Assembly (NCBI GenBank): GCA_037039925.1
Contig: JAXRKP010000645.1
Coordinates: 90,001 to 154,000, forward strand
Direction: 5' to 3'
Source: Doris montereyensis
Lineage: Eukaryota > Mollusca > Gastropoda > Nudibranchia > Dorididae
Length of the DNA: 64,000 nucleotides
Part shown: piece after piece, positions 37,317 through 50,064 of the stretch
Numbering within the stretch: position 1 is the stretch's first letter
Layout of the letters: each line of letters begins with the position of its first letter
The notes under the pieces: model-generated
Told to the model about the DNA's origin: nothing
The model's database searches: none
The model's input: the letters and a program-made list of their open reading frames with translations, nothing else
Made by a program: the position numbers and the translations under genes

Positions 37317-38105
37317 TTTTATTGCCCCCTAAATACCGACGTCAAAACCTAGATTTTCGCCTAAATGTCCGGTCTCAACGGCAACTGCAAGTGTTATTTT
37401 CTCCAAATTAACATAAATTACATCCGTAATTGAATGACATTTTGTATTCTTTTTATCGTACATGATGTAATCCCATCGTTAATAGGACTTATGCCCATCA
37501 ACAATGGACCTTGCATCGTAACCACCCTCATTACCTATCAAATGTACTGTGTAATAAAAGATGACCAGTCTTCTCTTCTTGACTCCACCCACTGTACAGC
37601 ACATCCTTTGTTTCATTAGATCACTGGTTTGCCACTAGGATATATTAGAATTAAACAGTCTTCCGGACCCCGCTCATGGCTCTTTCTTGATGTTGTAAGT
37701 GGCATAAAATCACCTGGCGTTTTTAACAAACCAGGCATTTACCTCGATCGAGGGACAAGGTGTGAATCGCATTAAGCTGTATCTATTGTGCCCTCGGGTC
37801 TTTGTGGCGACGATGGTGAACATCTGCGCACTCAAACCCCAGTGCTAAATGGTTTCCAGGTGTCCTTATTTTTCGCATGTATTTTCTTCGTAAAAGAAAA
37901 CCGATGACATTACTAAAAGAAACGATCCGGTTATGAATCTTTACCTTTGGATGTCTGTTGTCTTAATTTTAACATGAAGATTACAAATTATTATTGTGAT
38001 CACTCCCCCCCCACATTGCTGCCACGAATGCCCCTGACCAACTTTCGCCCTAAATACCCGTTTTTTCTGCTTCCCAAGCACCAGGCATTTAGGCGGTCAC
38101 TACTG
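37317..38105. mobile_element. Second copy of the TIR DNA transposon, decayed
   Basis: Aligns along most of its length with 718-1606 (CGCCTAAATGTCC, CTCCACCCACTGTACAGCAC, GATCACTGGTTTG, AATCACCTGGCGTTTTTAA). The right TIR GGCATTTAGGCGGTCACTAC is intact. The left TIR is eroded and the TA duplication is no longer visible. Same orientation as copy 1. Confidence 0.7.
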
Positions 38106-39728
38106 ACATTACTGTGTATAGAAATATGGTCCATATCATGTGTAGTACAGGTAAGTGAGTGAAAGTCAGACACTTTTGAATCAATGGTTGGTTTCAATCT
38201 GAATGTCATACTGTCCTTTGTCATGGACACACGAACTGCTCGAATTCACATAAAATATCCATTGTTTTGAGTCTCAGACCGTGTTAGACTGGCCTAGATC
38301 TAAAATAACCATAACCGAACACGTTTCATACAGTCAAGAAATATTCCTGCCGTTGAAACCAACCTCTCTTCTATCCCCAGTAATGTCCCATGTATATATG
38401 TCAGCCTCGTAATTGTTACACGAATTGAAGCAATGTTTGTAAGAGAAGAGTTAAACCTCCACTGATTGCTGGTAAAAACCAAAGTGGCCATTGTAATTGA
38501 TAAATTGTAGCAAACAGTTTGCCCATCTGCCGCTGTTCTAGATTTCTAACTCTAAATTTACCTGTTTAGACCTGGATCTAGATATCTAGATTCTAGATCT
38601 AGGTGTCAATATCAAGATGCATCTCCTAGATCTCTGATCTATCATTTCTACATTTCTAGATGACCATCTAGATCTAGATCTTGACAGATCTAGACAGAAG
38701 ATGTAGATCTAAATCTGGATTCTCTCCAAGTTTTTAGTTTGCTTTCATCTCACTCTAACCATTTCTAGATGTAGACTTAAACAATAAACCTGATCGAAAC
38801 GGGTCAGTTGAATCGACCAAATCACAGACACTAGAGTCTAAAGCTAGCTCTAGATCTACACTGATTGGAAATTGGATTTGAACTGACATGAATGACCAAC
38901 TTTAGAAGCAACTTAACTTACCTTCAAATAAATAGATTGAGAATCTGTAGGTTTACTTTCTTTTTCTTCACGGAATGTTGGTATTTAACACAGCAAACTA
39001 CATGCAATAGATTCAGGCTAACATAAGCAAAGATTACAAAATTCCTGGTGACTAGATTATGATGTATAGATATCTATCAATAGTTCTGACATAAGAACCA
39101 TCGTTGTCATTGATATGAATGATCGTCGATCGATGTCGGCCGGAACGGTGAACGCATCAAAACAATCAAATTCTTGCGCGTTTATAGCATGTAGTCCTGT
39201 TTTATCAACCTTTGTTAAACCAGTTTCCAATATTTTGATTCAACACTTTCTGCGAATCCCAAAAAAATATGATGTTTTACAATTACAGATCTATAAATCT
39301 TGAATGCTGCATATTAGAACAAGTATGCGCGTTTATATTTCATCAACGCGTATGTGTATGTGAAACCAATGACATCATGTTGAATTAATGACAAGGAAAC
39401 GAGAAAAAAATGTTCTGAAGTGGATGGATTTCAAATTCATAAATTCAAAAATCTGGTAACCAATGAAGAGTTAAACAAATAAGAATGTTCTTATGTTCTC
39501 ATCTTTTCATAGTCAAATGTTATTGATATTATTTTGTTTTGGGAAAAAAGATCTAGATCTACATAAAACCGTGTTCATACCACAATATCGATCATATTCC
39601 AGTCTGACTTTTAGATTGTTTCGTTTGGAAAATCCACTTTCGTTTTCGCATCACAATCTGTGAAGAACCCAACGTGAACCGCTCTGCCTCACGACTTCAT
39701 GCATTAATCGTTGCATCTGACATTGGCA
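38106..39728. other. 5' flank of SMIM20; TAGATCTA-rich block
   Basis: A cluster of AGATCT/TCTAGA words occupies about 38560-38720. The last 130 bases before the ATG are richer in CpG (TTTTCGCATC, CCAACGTGAACCGCTC) and probably hold the SMIM20 promoter and 5' UTR. No TATA box is obvious. Confidence 0.4.
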
Positions 39729-39837
39729 ATGAGTTCCTCGTGGAAATCGGTTGTCGCTATTACAACCGTTATTGGGGGCATAGTGGTGGCATCATATCCC
39801 ATTATAATCGCTCCTTATTTAAACCCCTCGTCATGGC
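39729..39837 (+). CDS. SMIM20: SMIM20 exon 1 (membrane span)
   Basis: ATG in CAATGAG context; donor GTAAGT after CATGGC. Encodes residues 1-36 (MSSSWKSVVAITTVIGGIVV, then ASYPIIIAPYLNPSSW). Confidence 0.92.
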
Positions 39838-42800
39838 GTAAGTAGAGCTAGATTTACTTAGTTTTAGTAATCTTAGTCCGATTTAGAAAGAAGAGTTTTT
39901 GTTTATGTAATTTGATCTCTCTCAAGGTTGTGGAGAAATTGACAATGAAGAAATGAATTCTTTTTTATTTATTAAACAAACCTTTAGCTCTTGTCCTCGT
40001 TAATCTGCTCATGCAGATAGTTAGATCTGTATCTAGATTATATCTGATGGAGTTGGATAAAGTGGATAGCCCTTCTTGCTTGTAAGGTTAGTAACAAGAT
40101 TATTGTTATTGGAAGGAATTCCCGTAGTCAGGCACATTCAAATTCAAGGGACAAAACTGAGATAAGAATAGGGGGCTCGGTGTGGCCCAACTAATCTTTA
40201 CTAGACCAGCATAGCGGCACATTATTTACAAGGTATTTTAATGCGTGTTGTTAAAAAAGGTTGTGTATCTAGACTAGATCTTATTTCACGTTATTAAAAC
40301 CTTGAGAAAGAGGGGTTTGGGCTTTAGCCAAAAGACGGGAGATTCAGGGTTTATGCCCTGCCCCAACATCTATAAAAGCCAAAAGAGCAAATAATTCTGT
40401 AAATCTAAAGCCAACATCAACCTTACTACTTATTGTTTGAAATGTTGAGAAACACGGGATTAGGTTCTCTAAAAGAGTGGGGGGGGGGGATGAGGAGTGG
40501 GGATGATTTCAGGGAGGGTTTAACACGGATGTCTGCCTTTTGGTTGTTTACCTTGGGTTTTAACAATCTGTATACTGATTCCTATTCTCTATCATTCATT
40601 CTGTTTTTATGCCCAAACCGTCTCAGTTGATTTATTTCTATCTTCGTTTTTATGCCATCTGTTTTGGTTTGATCTCTTATTGTTGTGTTTCTGATTTTGT
40701 CTCTATTAGTTTTCCCTAGATGTTTTGTTTTAGCTGCTTGTACTCTACTGTTTTCCCTATCTCCTACAGTCCAGGTTCCAGTGCCATGCAGGTTTCACTG
40801 CCCCTCAGACATATGTAGAACTTCTAAAAGTAGAAGTGCTTTCTAGCACATTTTGCAAGCTCTGGAACATCTGAGCTGACACTGTTCCTAAAGACTGTCA
40901 GGTCGACCAGGATACGCCCCTGACACTTGTGTAGCCTGTGGACCAAGAGATTCTTGTATCTTTTGATTTCTATGGCGGTAACATCTGTTAGTCATTTTGC
41001 TGGTCTACTGTCACCTGATTCTCTTCCCTCCTCATTCTTTAAAATGTTTTTTTTCATTTTTAGAGTGGACCTCCATTATAGACAATTTTCTTAGTGTAGT
41101 TCAACACGAGCTTGCAAACTGTGCAGAAGAGCTTGCTGCCATTAACATGATTCCTCTAAGACTTGGAAATTTCAAAATGTCTGTTGTGCAGTGATATGGC
41201 ATGCTGTCTTGTATTAGTTGACAAGATATAGCCCCACTTTTTTCACTCTGTGCAAGATTAAAAACAATTGATGGTCAAGACTACGGCTGAAGCCAACACA
41301 GAACTAAATCTGTACTATTAAACTATGATTGTAGGCTTAATTCCTTTGCTGCAACAACGCGGTGACTAGCTAGGACTAGGTCTGGGATTCTTCTTTATTT
41401 AGATTTAGAGATTAGGATAAGTACCAATAAGTGGACTGGGATAACTACCAAAAATATGGCCTCATTCACCATGTCGTCTTCTTTCATCAAAAAGAGGCCT
41501 TATTATAAAATAAAACAAAACGTTATTTCAAATTCAATTTTTTTAAAAACAGGATTACTATCTATTTGTGAAAATTGCGGAAAAGTCGAAAATATGCCGC
41601 TCTAAAGAGGGTTTGACATATTGAATCTTATGTTAACTTATTGAATTTTGAAACACATACAGACTGAGAGGGAGACAAAAATGAAGGGAGAGAGACAGAC
41701 AGAGGAAGAGAAAGAGGGAAGGAGAGACATAGAGAGAGAGTAAGAAACAGACAGGGGGACTTGCATTACGTGAGACTAGCCGTCCTGGCTGTCTTGGGCG
41801 GTCTCCAAAACCGAAAGGTGTGAAAACAGAACACAGATTAGTTGAGTTTACAGGAGTAACTATTTATGAAGTTCTAAATTGTTGCAAAAACAATGTCTGA
41901 GTTGTTATTACGCACTGTCGGATCTCTTATTATTAGAGAATAAAGATAGCTTTATTTTGTTCCCGACTGTTGTGTCAGGTGTTACACACTATGTCATATT
42001 ATTAAGGACGGTGACCAAAATACAGCATTGTTTTATTTTAAACTCTTGAAAACTGCATTTCCAACTAAATTTTTTTCAGATGACGTTCAGAAAGCTGGAA
42101 GACAGGGACTTGATGTAGAAAAAATACAACCAGGAGGTAAATCTAATTAACATTTTTGTCTCTATATCTGGCAATGTTTTGACTGTTTTCAAATTGCAAC
42201 ATGAACATGATTGACTTGCTGCCTCCCTCATCTCAGCTGCCTTTTCTCACTGACTTCCTCTTATTTTTAAGGGCCTCATATTCCTTTTCCCCTTCATACA
42301 TCATTGTTTTTGGTGAGGAAAAATAACGTCTTAAATCTCTAACATAGCAAACCAAATGTAACAACTAGCTGTAACTAAATGAATATCATGAGCCTTTGTC
42401 ATGTATTGGAGAATGTCACATGTGGTCCAATTTTTGGATTTCCTTAAACTTCACTTTAAGTTACTTTAACTGACATCTGAGGCTTAGGTAAAACATGTAT
42501 GGTCGTAATATAACCAATAAATTTGGATAATATATATGGAGAAAACGGGGAACTGTGGATGTAGTTTTGTATGACGACCATAGCACACAATGTTTTGATA
42601 GAAATAAGCAACTGAAGTACGCTCAAAACTTGTCATGACACCTTTGGCGGATCTGACACTATACAAAAACAATGAAATACTTCGTTATACCGCCATCTAC
42701 CGATGATTTGGCACAAAATGTTCCTTAATAACTATTGTAAAGTATTACTTAATAGACCACCAATGTGCATCACCGCCCCCTTCCCTGAAGTGATGCAAGT

Positions 42801-45696
42801 GAGTATAAGTAGAGTCTAGTTTGGCTTGGACAATACTTCACACGTACATATGAGGATCATTGCCATGTGTGTCTTATTACTCTTACAGAAGTGACACAAG
42901 ATGTACTCAATGTTTGGAGACAACTTTTGTCGTCCACTGCCTAGGCCTAGGTCAGCTGAATGAAGAATAGGATTAACATCGGCATAGGCCCATATCATGT
43001 CATTCTGACAATAGCTTGACTGGTAGGCATGGCCATTATTGGGTCCATTTTGAGTGGCGAGAATTAGGCTTCACAGCAGTGTCATTACCTAGCCAAATCC
43101 ATTTTGAGTTATGGGTGTTTCTTTTGTCGTTTTCTTAAGACTTGGCGATCTTATCACATGTAATGATGTATTGCTATGCAATACCACAATAGCCTTTTCA
43201 CCTTGTCTTGTCAGATTCTTCACCGATACTTGATTAGACGTCAAACATTTACTGTCTCCCTCATTGTAATACTGAAAAGGGATGTTTTCGTATTAACGCA
43301 AAGTTACCACTGGCACAACAGTTGGTGGTATAACGAGGTATTCACTTTCTGAGAAACAATCACTAGTGGTGATTAATTCCTTGAGCCTCCGGTTTTAATG
43401 ATACTATTGATACTCCTGTAATGGTTTACTTTTATCTGAAAGTGTCAACGCACCGTGTACAGCTTTGAATATGTTTGATAAATTATACGAGGGGGTATTG
43501 ATAAGTTTTTTTACCTGTTTGAAGGGACGGAGTTCTAATTTTGAAAACTGCACAGGTGGAAGATACATGTATAGAAAGAAGGCACACCAAAAGTTGGGAC
43601 TTTCCGATGGATAATTTAGATTGTAATTTTATTTAGCTCTGCCCTTGTAAGCAATGTTATCTGTTATTATTTTGCATGAGAAAATTGAAATGAGAGCTGT
43701 GATGAGGTTCCTTCATCTCAAGGAAAAATTCCACGGTCTGTTCATGATCAAACGATTATACTGAATGACCAGCATGTTAATCTCGGACAACTTACTGCTG
43801 TGGCTGGCTTGAGCTAAGAGTAAGAGTCTGTTGTGACAATTCATTTTGAGCATTCAAATATTATTACGTCGTAAAGTGTCAGCAAGGTGGGTACTCATGA
43901 TCCATCCCCAAAAAGAACACACAGAGAGCAGTGCAGTCAGCGAATGATTGGCATGTTTGATCTAAAATCGTGATAATTTTTTTAACCATTTTGTGACAAC
44001 AAATGAAATATGGATTTATCTCTTCGACCCAGAATCAAAATCTACTTAAATACAATGGAAAACATTGCACAATTCGTCTGGCAAACTGATGTTATCATCC
44101 GTATTTTGGAATCAGGATGTGATAATTCTTATGGATTACCTTCAAAAAGGTTGTTCTTGAGGTGATACTATTCAGATCTACTAAATAGATTTAAGATAGC
44201 TTTGAAGGAAAGACAACGAGTCAAATTGACAGAAGATGTCTTATTGCTTCATGGCAATTCACCAACGCATGTGTCACATACGGCAACATTCACCGCCCAG
44301 GAACGTGAGTTCAAAATTTTGCCACATCCAGGTTATCCTCTCGATTTAACACTTTTTGACTCTTTTGTTATTTCCAAATCTAAAGAAACCCCTGAAAGGC
44401 AGAAGATTTGAAACAGATGGTGACATCCTCAAGGTAGAATGTATTGTTGGGGGACAGAATCAAGTTTTCTTTTCTGAAGAACTTTTCAAGGTCATTCATA
44501 AATGGCAAAAATATATTCTTGTGGGTGTGACTATGTAGAGAAATAAATTTCTACACACCAACTTTCCAGTTTGTAGCTTCATTCCTTCATACTTAAGTGA
44601 AAAAACAACTTATTGATATCCCTTCATAGCGTAAAAACAAATGAACACAGATCAAGTTTCAAGATCACATGTCTTGTGTGTTGCATTTCCTGCATCTGTT
44701 TATGTGTTTCATTTCAATACCCTAGAGAGAAAGACAGCGAGAGAGAAGTTGGGGGGGGGGGGGTGTTAGAAAAGACAAAAAGAAAAAAAAAGAGGCCAAG
44801 GAGATGATAAACATATATGGATAAAGAAGTTGAGGAAAACAAAAGGAAAAAATGATTTCGAAGATGAGAGACAAAAGTATACAATGTATAACAAAAGGAA
44901 TTTTTATTGTTGCAGACGTTATGCATTTTGGGTAATAATGTGATAACAGTCTTGAGACTGTAGTAAATGGAAAGAGATAATCATATTTTCATAAAATGGA
45001 TTTACACGGTTGGAGTTGAACTCTTTGAATGATTTATGAATCCACTCCTTGACTTACGTTTACAAATGCCTGAGAACAACCATTAGGGATTTTTAAAAAT
45101 TGTCTGTCAAATGTATCAATTGAGTCTAAATTAACAAATATGGTTCAAAAGCATGTAAAGGCAAGTACTAAAAGAACAAAAGTTAGTTGTTCAGGAATAC
45201 AGTTGCCAAAAGAACAGAATAAAATAGGTTGCATGAAGAGCACTGACTCCTGCAGCATAGCCTTGCCATGAAATTCATAAATGGGGATCAGAAGTGGAGT
45301 ACAAACATCATATAGCGGTACTTGATCATCAATTATTACATTAAAGAGACATTTAGAAGTATAAACCTGTTTCACAAATGTGTTTTAACACTTTGCCAGT
45401 CTCAGCTTTACATAAAAAGATCACCTATTATTACAAAATGCTGACTGATGATAGCCTTTATTAAAAACTGACATTATATAGTGACAAGTTTTTGTCAGAG
45501 CAACACAAATAAAACTGAGAATATTGTTAAAACTTCACTCCTTGAAAATGAGAAGTGAAGAAATCAAAGGAAAGGAATTTTTTTTATCAAAGAAGTGTGG
45601 ATTATATTTGGATCTTTTTCAAATTGTTTTCGTGCTTTCTATATTTCCACAGGAATGAAAGTGTGGTCAGATCCTTTTGCCAAGAAGAAAGAATGA
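39729..45696 (+). CDS. SMIM20: SMIM20 / MITRAC7 homologue, complete (3 exons, 69 aa)
   Basis: A small single-span inner-mitochondrial-membrane protein. In mammals it binds newly made COX1 within the MITRAC complex during cytochrome c oxidase assembly, and it is also the reported precursor of the peptide phoenixin. Exons: 39729-39837, 42080-42136 and 45653-45696, with GT-AG borders and phases 1 and 1, totalling 210 nt and ending TGA. Residues 8-29 form one hydrophobic span (VVAITTVIGGIVVASYPIII), including the YPI motif shared with the human protein. The C-terminal half aligns without gaps to human as I recall it, ending IQPGGMKVWSDPFAKKKE against VQPPGLKVWSDPFGRK. The amidation glycine after DPF is an alanine here. 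Introns hold a LINE fragment, a TIR element and a mariner. It diverges from the phosphatase gene and converges on the TBC1D19-like gene. Confidence 0.93.
40525..40800 (-). mobile_element. LINE 3' fragment in SMIM20 intron 1
   Basis: Closely related to 50115-50400 of the RTE-like LINE (same order: TCTGCCTTTTGGT, ATGCCCAAACC, TCTCAGTTGATT, TTGTTGTGTTTCTGATTTTG, TCCAGGTT). It encodes the degraded C-terminal region after the reverse transcriptase, with frameshifts. 5'-truncated as is usual. Confidence 0.85.
42080..42136 (+). CDS. SMIM20: SMIM20 exon 2
   Basis: Acceptor TTTTTTTCAG, donor GTAAAT. Encodes HDVQKAGRQGLDVEKIQPG; phases match on both sides. Confidence 0.9.
42677..43343. mobile_element. 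Unclassified TIR element in SMIM20 intron 2
   Basis: AATACTTCGTTATACCGCCA at 42677 is mirrored by TGGTGGTATAACGAGGTATT at about 43324-43342, an inverted match of about 20 bases with 2-3 differences. The interior (about 665 bp) has no transposase. No clear target duplication, so the superfamily is open. It lies about 145 bp upstream of the mariner. Confidence 0.55.
43488..44626 (+). mobile_element. Mariner-family DNA transposon, inactive, in SMIM20 intron 2
   Basis: 5' end CGAGGGGGTATTGATAAGTT pairs with the inverse 3' end AACTTATTGATATCCCTTCA. TA lies on both sides (43486-43487, 44627-44628). About 1.14 kb, a little under usual mariner length. Confidence 0.85.
43640..44540 (+). pseudogene. 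Mariner transposase pseudogene
   Basis: Recognisable transposase remnants are in several frames: MRAVMRFLHLKEKFHG at about 43690, an SARW-like piece near 43880, then MKERQRVKLTEDVLLLHGNS at 44202 with HPGYPLDL. After a frameshift near 44360 it reads FPNLKKPLKGRRFETDGD. The family's catalytic DDD site is damaged: the usual HDN motif is HGN here, and the YSPDLAPSD region reads YPLDLTLFD. It cannot encode an active enzyme. Confidence 0.85.
45653..45696 (+). CDS. SMIM20: SMIM20 exon 3 (phoenixin-equivalent core, stop)
   Basis: Acceptor ATATTTCCACAG. Encodes GMKVWSDPFAKKKE and stop TGA 45694-45696. KVWSDPF is identical to the human core. Confidence 0.93.
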
Positions 45697-46550
45697 GCAT
45701 GACTGAACCTCTTTTTAGATTGGTATTTTTGACCCATGATGGGAGATGACACAAGAAAGAGAAGCTGTACATTAAATCATTTTATCAGTCCACAAGGACA
45801 TTTGCATTGAATACATTTTGTCTGTTTGAAGTGTTTCACAGTTAACGCTCATTTTTCTCCAATGTCATGGCAAATGAATCATTATGATGATATGTTGCAG
45901 TAAACGTGATAAGAATGTGTTGAAATGACAGTGAGCAATATGCTTTGTAGAGAGCAATTGTTGACTTTATGTCACATGATTTATATGTATGATTAAGTTT
46001 TTGTTTTGTAACAAGTGTTTTTGTTTTGTAACAAGTGTTTTTGTTTATTAAACTTGTTTAAAAGAAATTATGAATTATATGAATGAGCTTTCTTTATTTC
46101 AGATGTAGGTTTTTTCTTTCATTTTATACTATTGTTACTAATTACTATTATTATATTATTGAAAGGAATTTCTGAGAGATTGAATATTTATCTTCCTTTG
46201 AAGTACATGTTGTACTACGATATTAGCTTTGAAGAAATTTAGCTATACGTCATTTCTTATACAGTATCAGATTCCTCCTTTTTGGAGAAAAAGCACTTGC
46301 TTTATCTTAGCTGTGTTGAAGAAAACACTGGATGGCATACCTCAAAATATCTGTCTACTATCTGTATCGTTGGGATTGTGATTTTTGCTCCCTTGGCTAT
46401 GACTCATAGTCATAAACTGGCAATGAAGTTGGCACATTAATAAAAAGGCAGAAAACATACATGTATTTGCACTACCAGTAGGCCTGTAAGTTTACATGTG
46501 CTATGAGAAATAAAACTATGTCTTGTAATAAAGCTTTTTGAAGATTTATG
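45697..46550 (+). other. SMIM20 3' UTR, probable
   Basis: AATAAA hexamers occur at 46439-46444, 46509-46514 and 46527-46532. The last pair, 18 bases apart, is the best candidate for the cleavage region. A 20-bp duplication (GTTTTTGTTTTGTAACAAGT type) lies at about 46004-46043. Confidence 0.45.
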
Positions 46551-47996
46551 ATTCACTCCAAACAGCTCATTCTTCAATTTCCACCTTTTATATGGCCTGA
46601 ATTAATGTACTTTAAGCTTGAAGTCAACAATGAGATATATTGTTCTAGCTATCTCACACTATCTATGGATGATTTTTGTTGTTCTTCTTCTTGCTCTTTT
46701 ATTTTTCTCGCAGGTGAGTGTTACTGTTGTATTCTACTTCCACTTCTCACCTTTCACTCTTTTTTCATGTTTTTCATCTTGCTGTTTCCTCTTTAATTTA
46801 ACCTGAGAATGAGATCACTGCATAGATGGATGGGATAAATCTCAATGAAGTAAACAAACTTTTCCCTCTTCTCTCCTCTCCTCACTCCTTTTCCACCTCA
46901 TTCGGGCCACTGCTGCTGCTATACCTCTTCCACTAGTACATGTAGTACTATGGTTGTAGCTGCACATAATATTGATTAATAACACATGTATTAGTTAACG
47001 TGTACTACCACTACTACTACATTAACTACTGTTTACAGTAGTTCTCATATTCAAAGATGGATTATTAGTGACACCACTCTGTTGCATGTTAATGTTATAA
47101 TAATAATAATAAATACATTTTACATTAACCACTGTTCAATATCTCATTTGGGTGTGCTATTGCTACTACTACTAGTACTACTACTTCTACATGTACTACA
47201 GTATTATTAATAAAATCTTTCTATAATTATACATTATATGAATAAAGAAGTACAAACTGCACGCATGACCTTGAGAAGCAGCTGACATTAGTGACATTAA
47301 TCGAAATTGACTTCCTTACTTCAAGCGATCTCATTTTGCTCCTGTTCTGCTGTAGGGTAATTTTAAATGTATGCTGACAGGTACATCATAATCAAATATT
47401 TTGATTGAGAGGCCGATAGCGACACCTTGTGTCTGCACTACATATGATGTACTGAGTCTCCAAAGTCTTGTCATTGCCATAGTCATTGTTTAAGTTTAAA
47501 GTAAAAGGGAGATGTGGCATAATTTGATGACGAAAGACTAAGAGTGCCCACCCTTCAAGCGTTTGGCATAGTTTTAAACCTAATAGATCTACAACTGTGC
47601 ACACGTATTTTAATTGTTGTAGCCTGCCTGGAGAGACTATTTCAGGAATCAATATTAATTGTATCTCCCTCTTTTTCTACCTACTTACTACTTACGAGCT
47701 CATTGACGATTAGTCAAGGTCTAGTATCTCTATTCCTATTGAAAATGGATGATAAACTAGGGAGGATTTGTTTACGTGTAACCTTTCCTATGGGTCCTGT
47801 GATTCACACATTCGGAGCTTATCCTGATTTCCATATGATTAAGTAGAATAGGTGATAGAAGATCATCACCTAGCGTATGTAGACAACGCGCAGGTATGTC
47901 ACATTCACAGGCTTATCTTTCAGCGACTTACATGCATACCAACTTAAGTAAGTCTTGCCAGGCCAAATTAAATTCGAAGCCCACGATCTCGATGCA
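46551..47996. other. Intergenic, no gene recognised
   Basis: TAC/CTA trinucleotide-rich patches at about 46930-47040 and 47160-47205. The 100-codon frame at 47544-47846 has no splice support or recognisable domain. Confidence 0.4.
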
Positions 47997-48451
47997 TTAA
48001 CCCTTTGGTTGCTATCCTATTTATCCCTATTTACATCTCAAATGTTAATAAATTGCTATGGCTTTTTGAAAACTCCTATGAAAAATTGTGCTTTTTAGGG
48101 GGAAAATCTAGCTCTCAAACGACATATTACAAGGTAATGAAATTTTCAGGCTAGTTAAGAATATGGACAAGCTAAATATATTCGATTGATATATTGATCG
48201 TTTAGCATGCTCCAAACCCACTCTTGGTCAGACCTCTTTCTGTCACGCCTACTTCCCCCTCTCTGTCCCTCTTCGTCACCATGGTCTGTAGGCCTAGGAC
48301 TAACATCGCGATCGTCTAAATCTAGATCTAGTTCAGGCCTATCACTTGTTAGTTCTGTGTCAATAATGTTATATTTGTCCATACCTTCACGTCGGAAGTG
48401 AGAAAAAACAACCACCTCTAAACTGTAACGACGTGTCTTTCCCAAGGACAC
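47997..48451 (-). mobile_element. Possible piggyBac-like remnant
   Basis: TTAA at 47997-48000 is followed directly by CCCTTTGGTTGC, the target site plus CCC start typical of piggyBac ends. A minus-strand frame about 150 bp away is acidic and ends in a basic/aromatic stretch (SRRDRKRSDQEWVWSMLND), loosely like the N-terminal region of piggyBac transposases. No opposite TIR was found. Confidence 0.3.
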
Positions 48452-49984
48452 GACCTCAAATCTGTCGAAATCAGAATTCAGACTGACTCATGATCTGGAG
48501 TTCGACTATGTAAATATAGAATTAGACCACCAACAGGTGAATTTTGATTGATGTGGAAAGTACATAGTACATGTACTGCTTGAACATGATGATGGCACAG
48601 TGCTGACGTCGTGAATGCAATGTCCTAGTGTTTTACCCGGTAATAGATTATAATCACGGCGACAGAAACGCATTTTATTTTTATTTTACTCGGAGGTTTC
48701 ATTTTCAGCCGCTGTCCTATTTCTTTGTTACGTTGTTATTACTAATTACCCTTGACATTCCCAACGTGAGCATGTGACAGAAACTATGAACCTAAAGAGG
48801 AATGGTACCGTAAACATGCCTACATATCTGCAATTTCAGTTTCATGCATATGTGTTATTTTACCACATAAAGATCGTGCAATCTAAATAACAATGGATGG
48901 GACAAAATAATGATAAATTATAGGAACCGACAAGTACAAATTTTTAATATGGAGAGCTTCAAGGTGAAACGATAATAATCTAGACACTGGAAAAAAACAA
49001 CGCAACAAAACAAGATCAGTTGAAAATATGACAAGTCAGGCAAAATCTTCCTGATAAAGTGCCAAAATTATAGCTGTTTGGTTTGACCAGGACGATGAAC
49101 ACAACCCACTTATTTAGCACACAATAATATGATTGTACGTAATGAAAAAAAAAAAACGAAGTTCCAACTAATGGGGGAAAATCCATTCAGGGTAAAATAC
49201 AATACAGTGACGGCAACAAGAGAGAATGAGAACTTCACAATTGCTTTGAACTAAGCGAAGACATTACACAACGAAGATCTTTTGAGACATTTCTGAGTAC
49301 ATGTACATATATGTATGTTTACTAATATTACTAAGGACAAACACGAATCTAGGATAACTCCCACCCAACCTGTAGTCTTGTAGAATGTAGCAGACGCGTC
49401 AAACCGTAATACTAGTAATAGTAGTACATATGTTATTAATGCTACATAGTATGCCCTACAAGTACAAGTAATAACAATGATCATGATGCATGAATAATGT
49501 AGGCCCCTATTACAATAAATTACATACTTAAATTATACAATTTCAAAGGACAGTAGCTTTCAGGTGATTTCAAACCACATATATAACTCATAAAAAGGCA
49601 TGTAGCATTTGAATAAGGTTGTAAACGCAATGACTTCGCAGCCTCCCCGATTTCCACTTTCAACTTTGGGATATTCAACATTGGATTAAATTGATTCTGC
49701 AATCGGAGTGCTCTTCCTCTAATTGTGACCAGAGACCCCATTCCAAAATGGAGGTAACCTACTGTGTGCAGCCTCAAAGCCCTTGTGGCTATATCACATC
49801 CTGAAACTTCATTCCATTCAAAGGTTCCTAGACTCATGTTGCCTACTAGTAAATAATAATATCAAATGAATCTAACACATGTAACATGTTCTATCTTTCT
49901 CTGCCTTCAGCCAGGCACTCATTTAGAATGAGATAACTGAGAGAGGGTTACCAAGTTTCTTTCTTTTCTTTATCATCAGCTCAC
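48452..49984. other. Intergenic, no gene recognised
   Basis: A 105-codon minus-strand frame (49520-49837) has an odd recurring RALRL/KSLRL pattern but no known domain; I do not call it. Confidence 0.4.
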
Positions 49985-50064
49985 ATTCTATGGGTTTTAG
50001 ATGCTTGAAATGATCTTTCTCCAGGTGCCCTGTCCTGACATTTTCTGTGTCCTTCCGTGAACGT

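Noticed and set aside
47544..47846. 100-codon plus frame
   Set aside because: No family resemblance, no splice signals, in repeat-rich intergenic DNA.
49520..49837. 105-codon minus frame with repeated RALRL motif
   Set aside because: No recognisable domain; the motif is too short to support a gene, and there is no partner exon.
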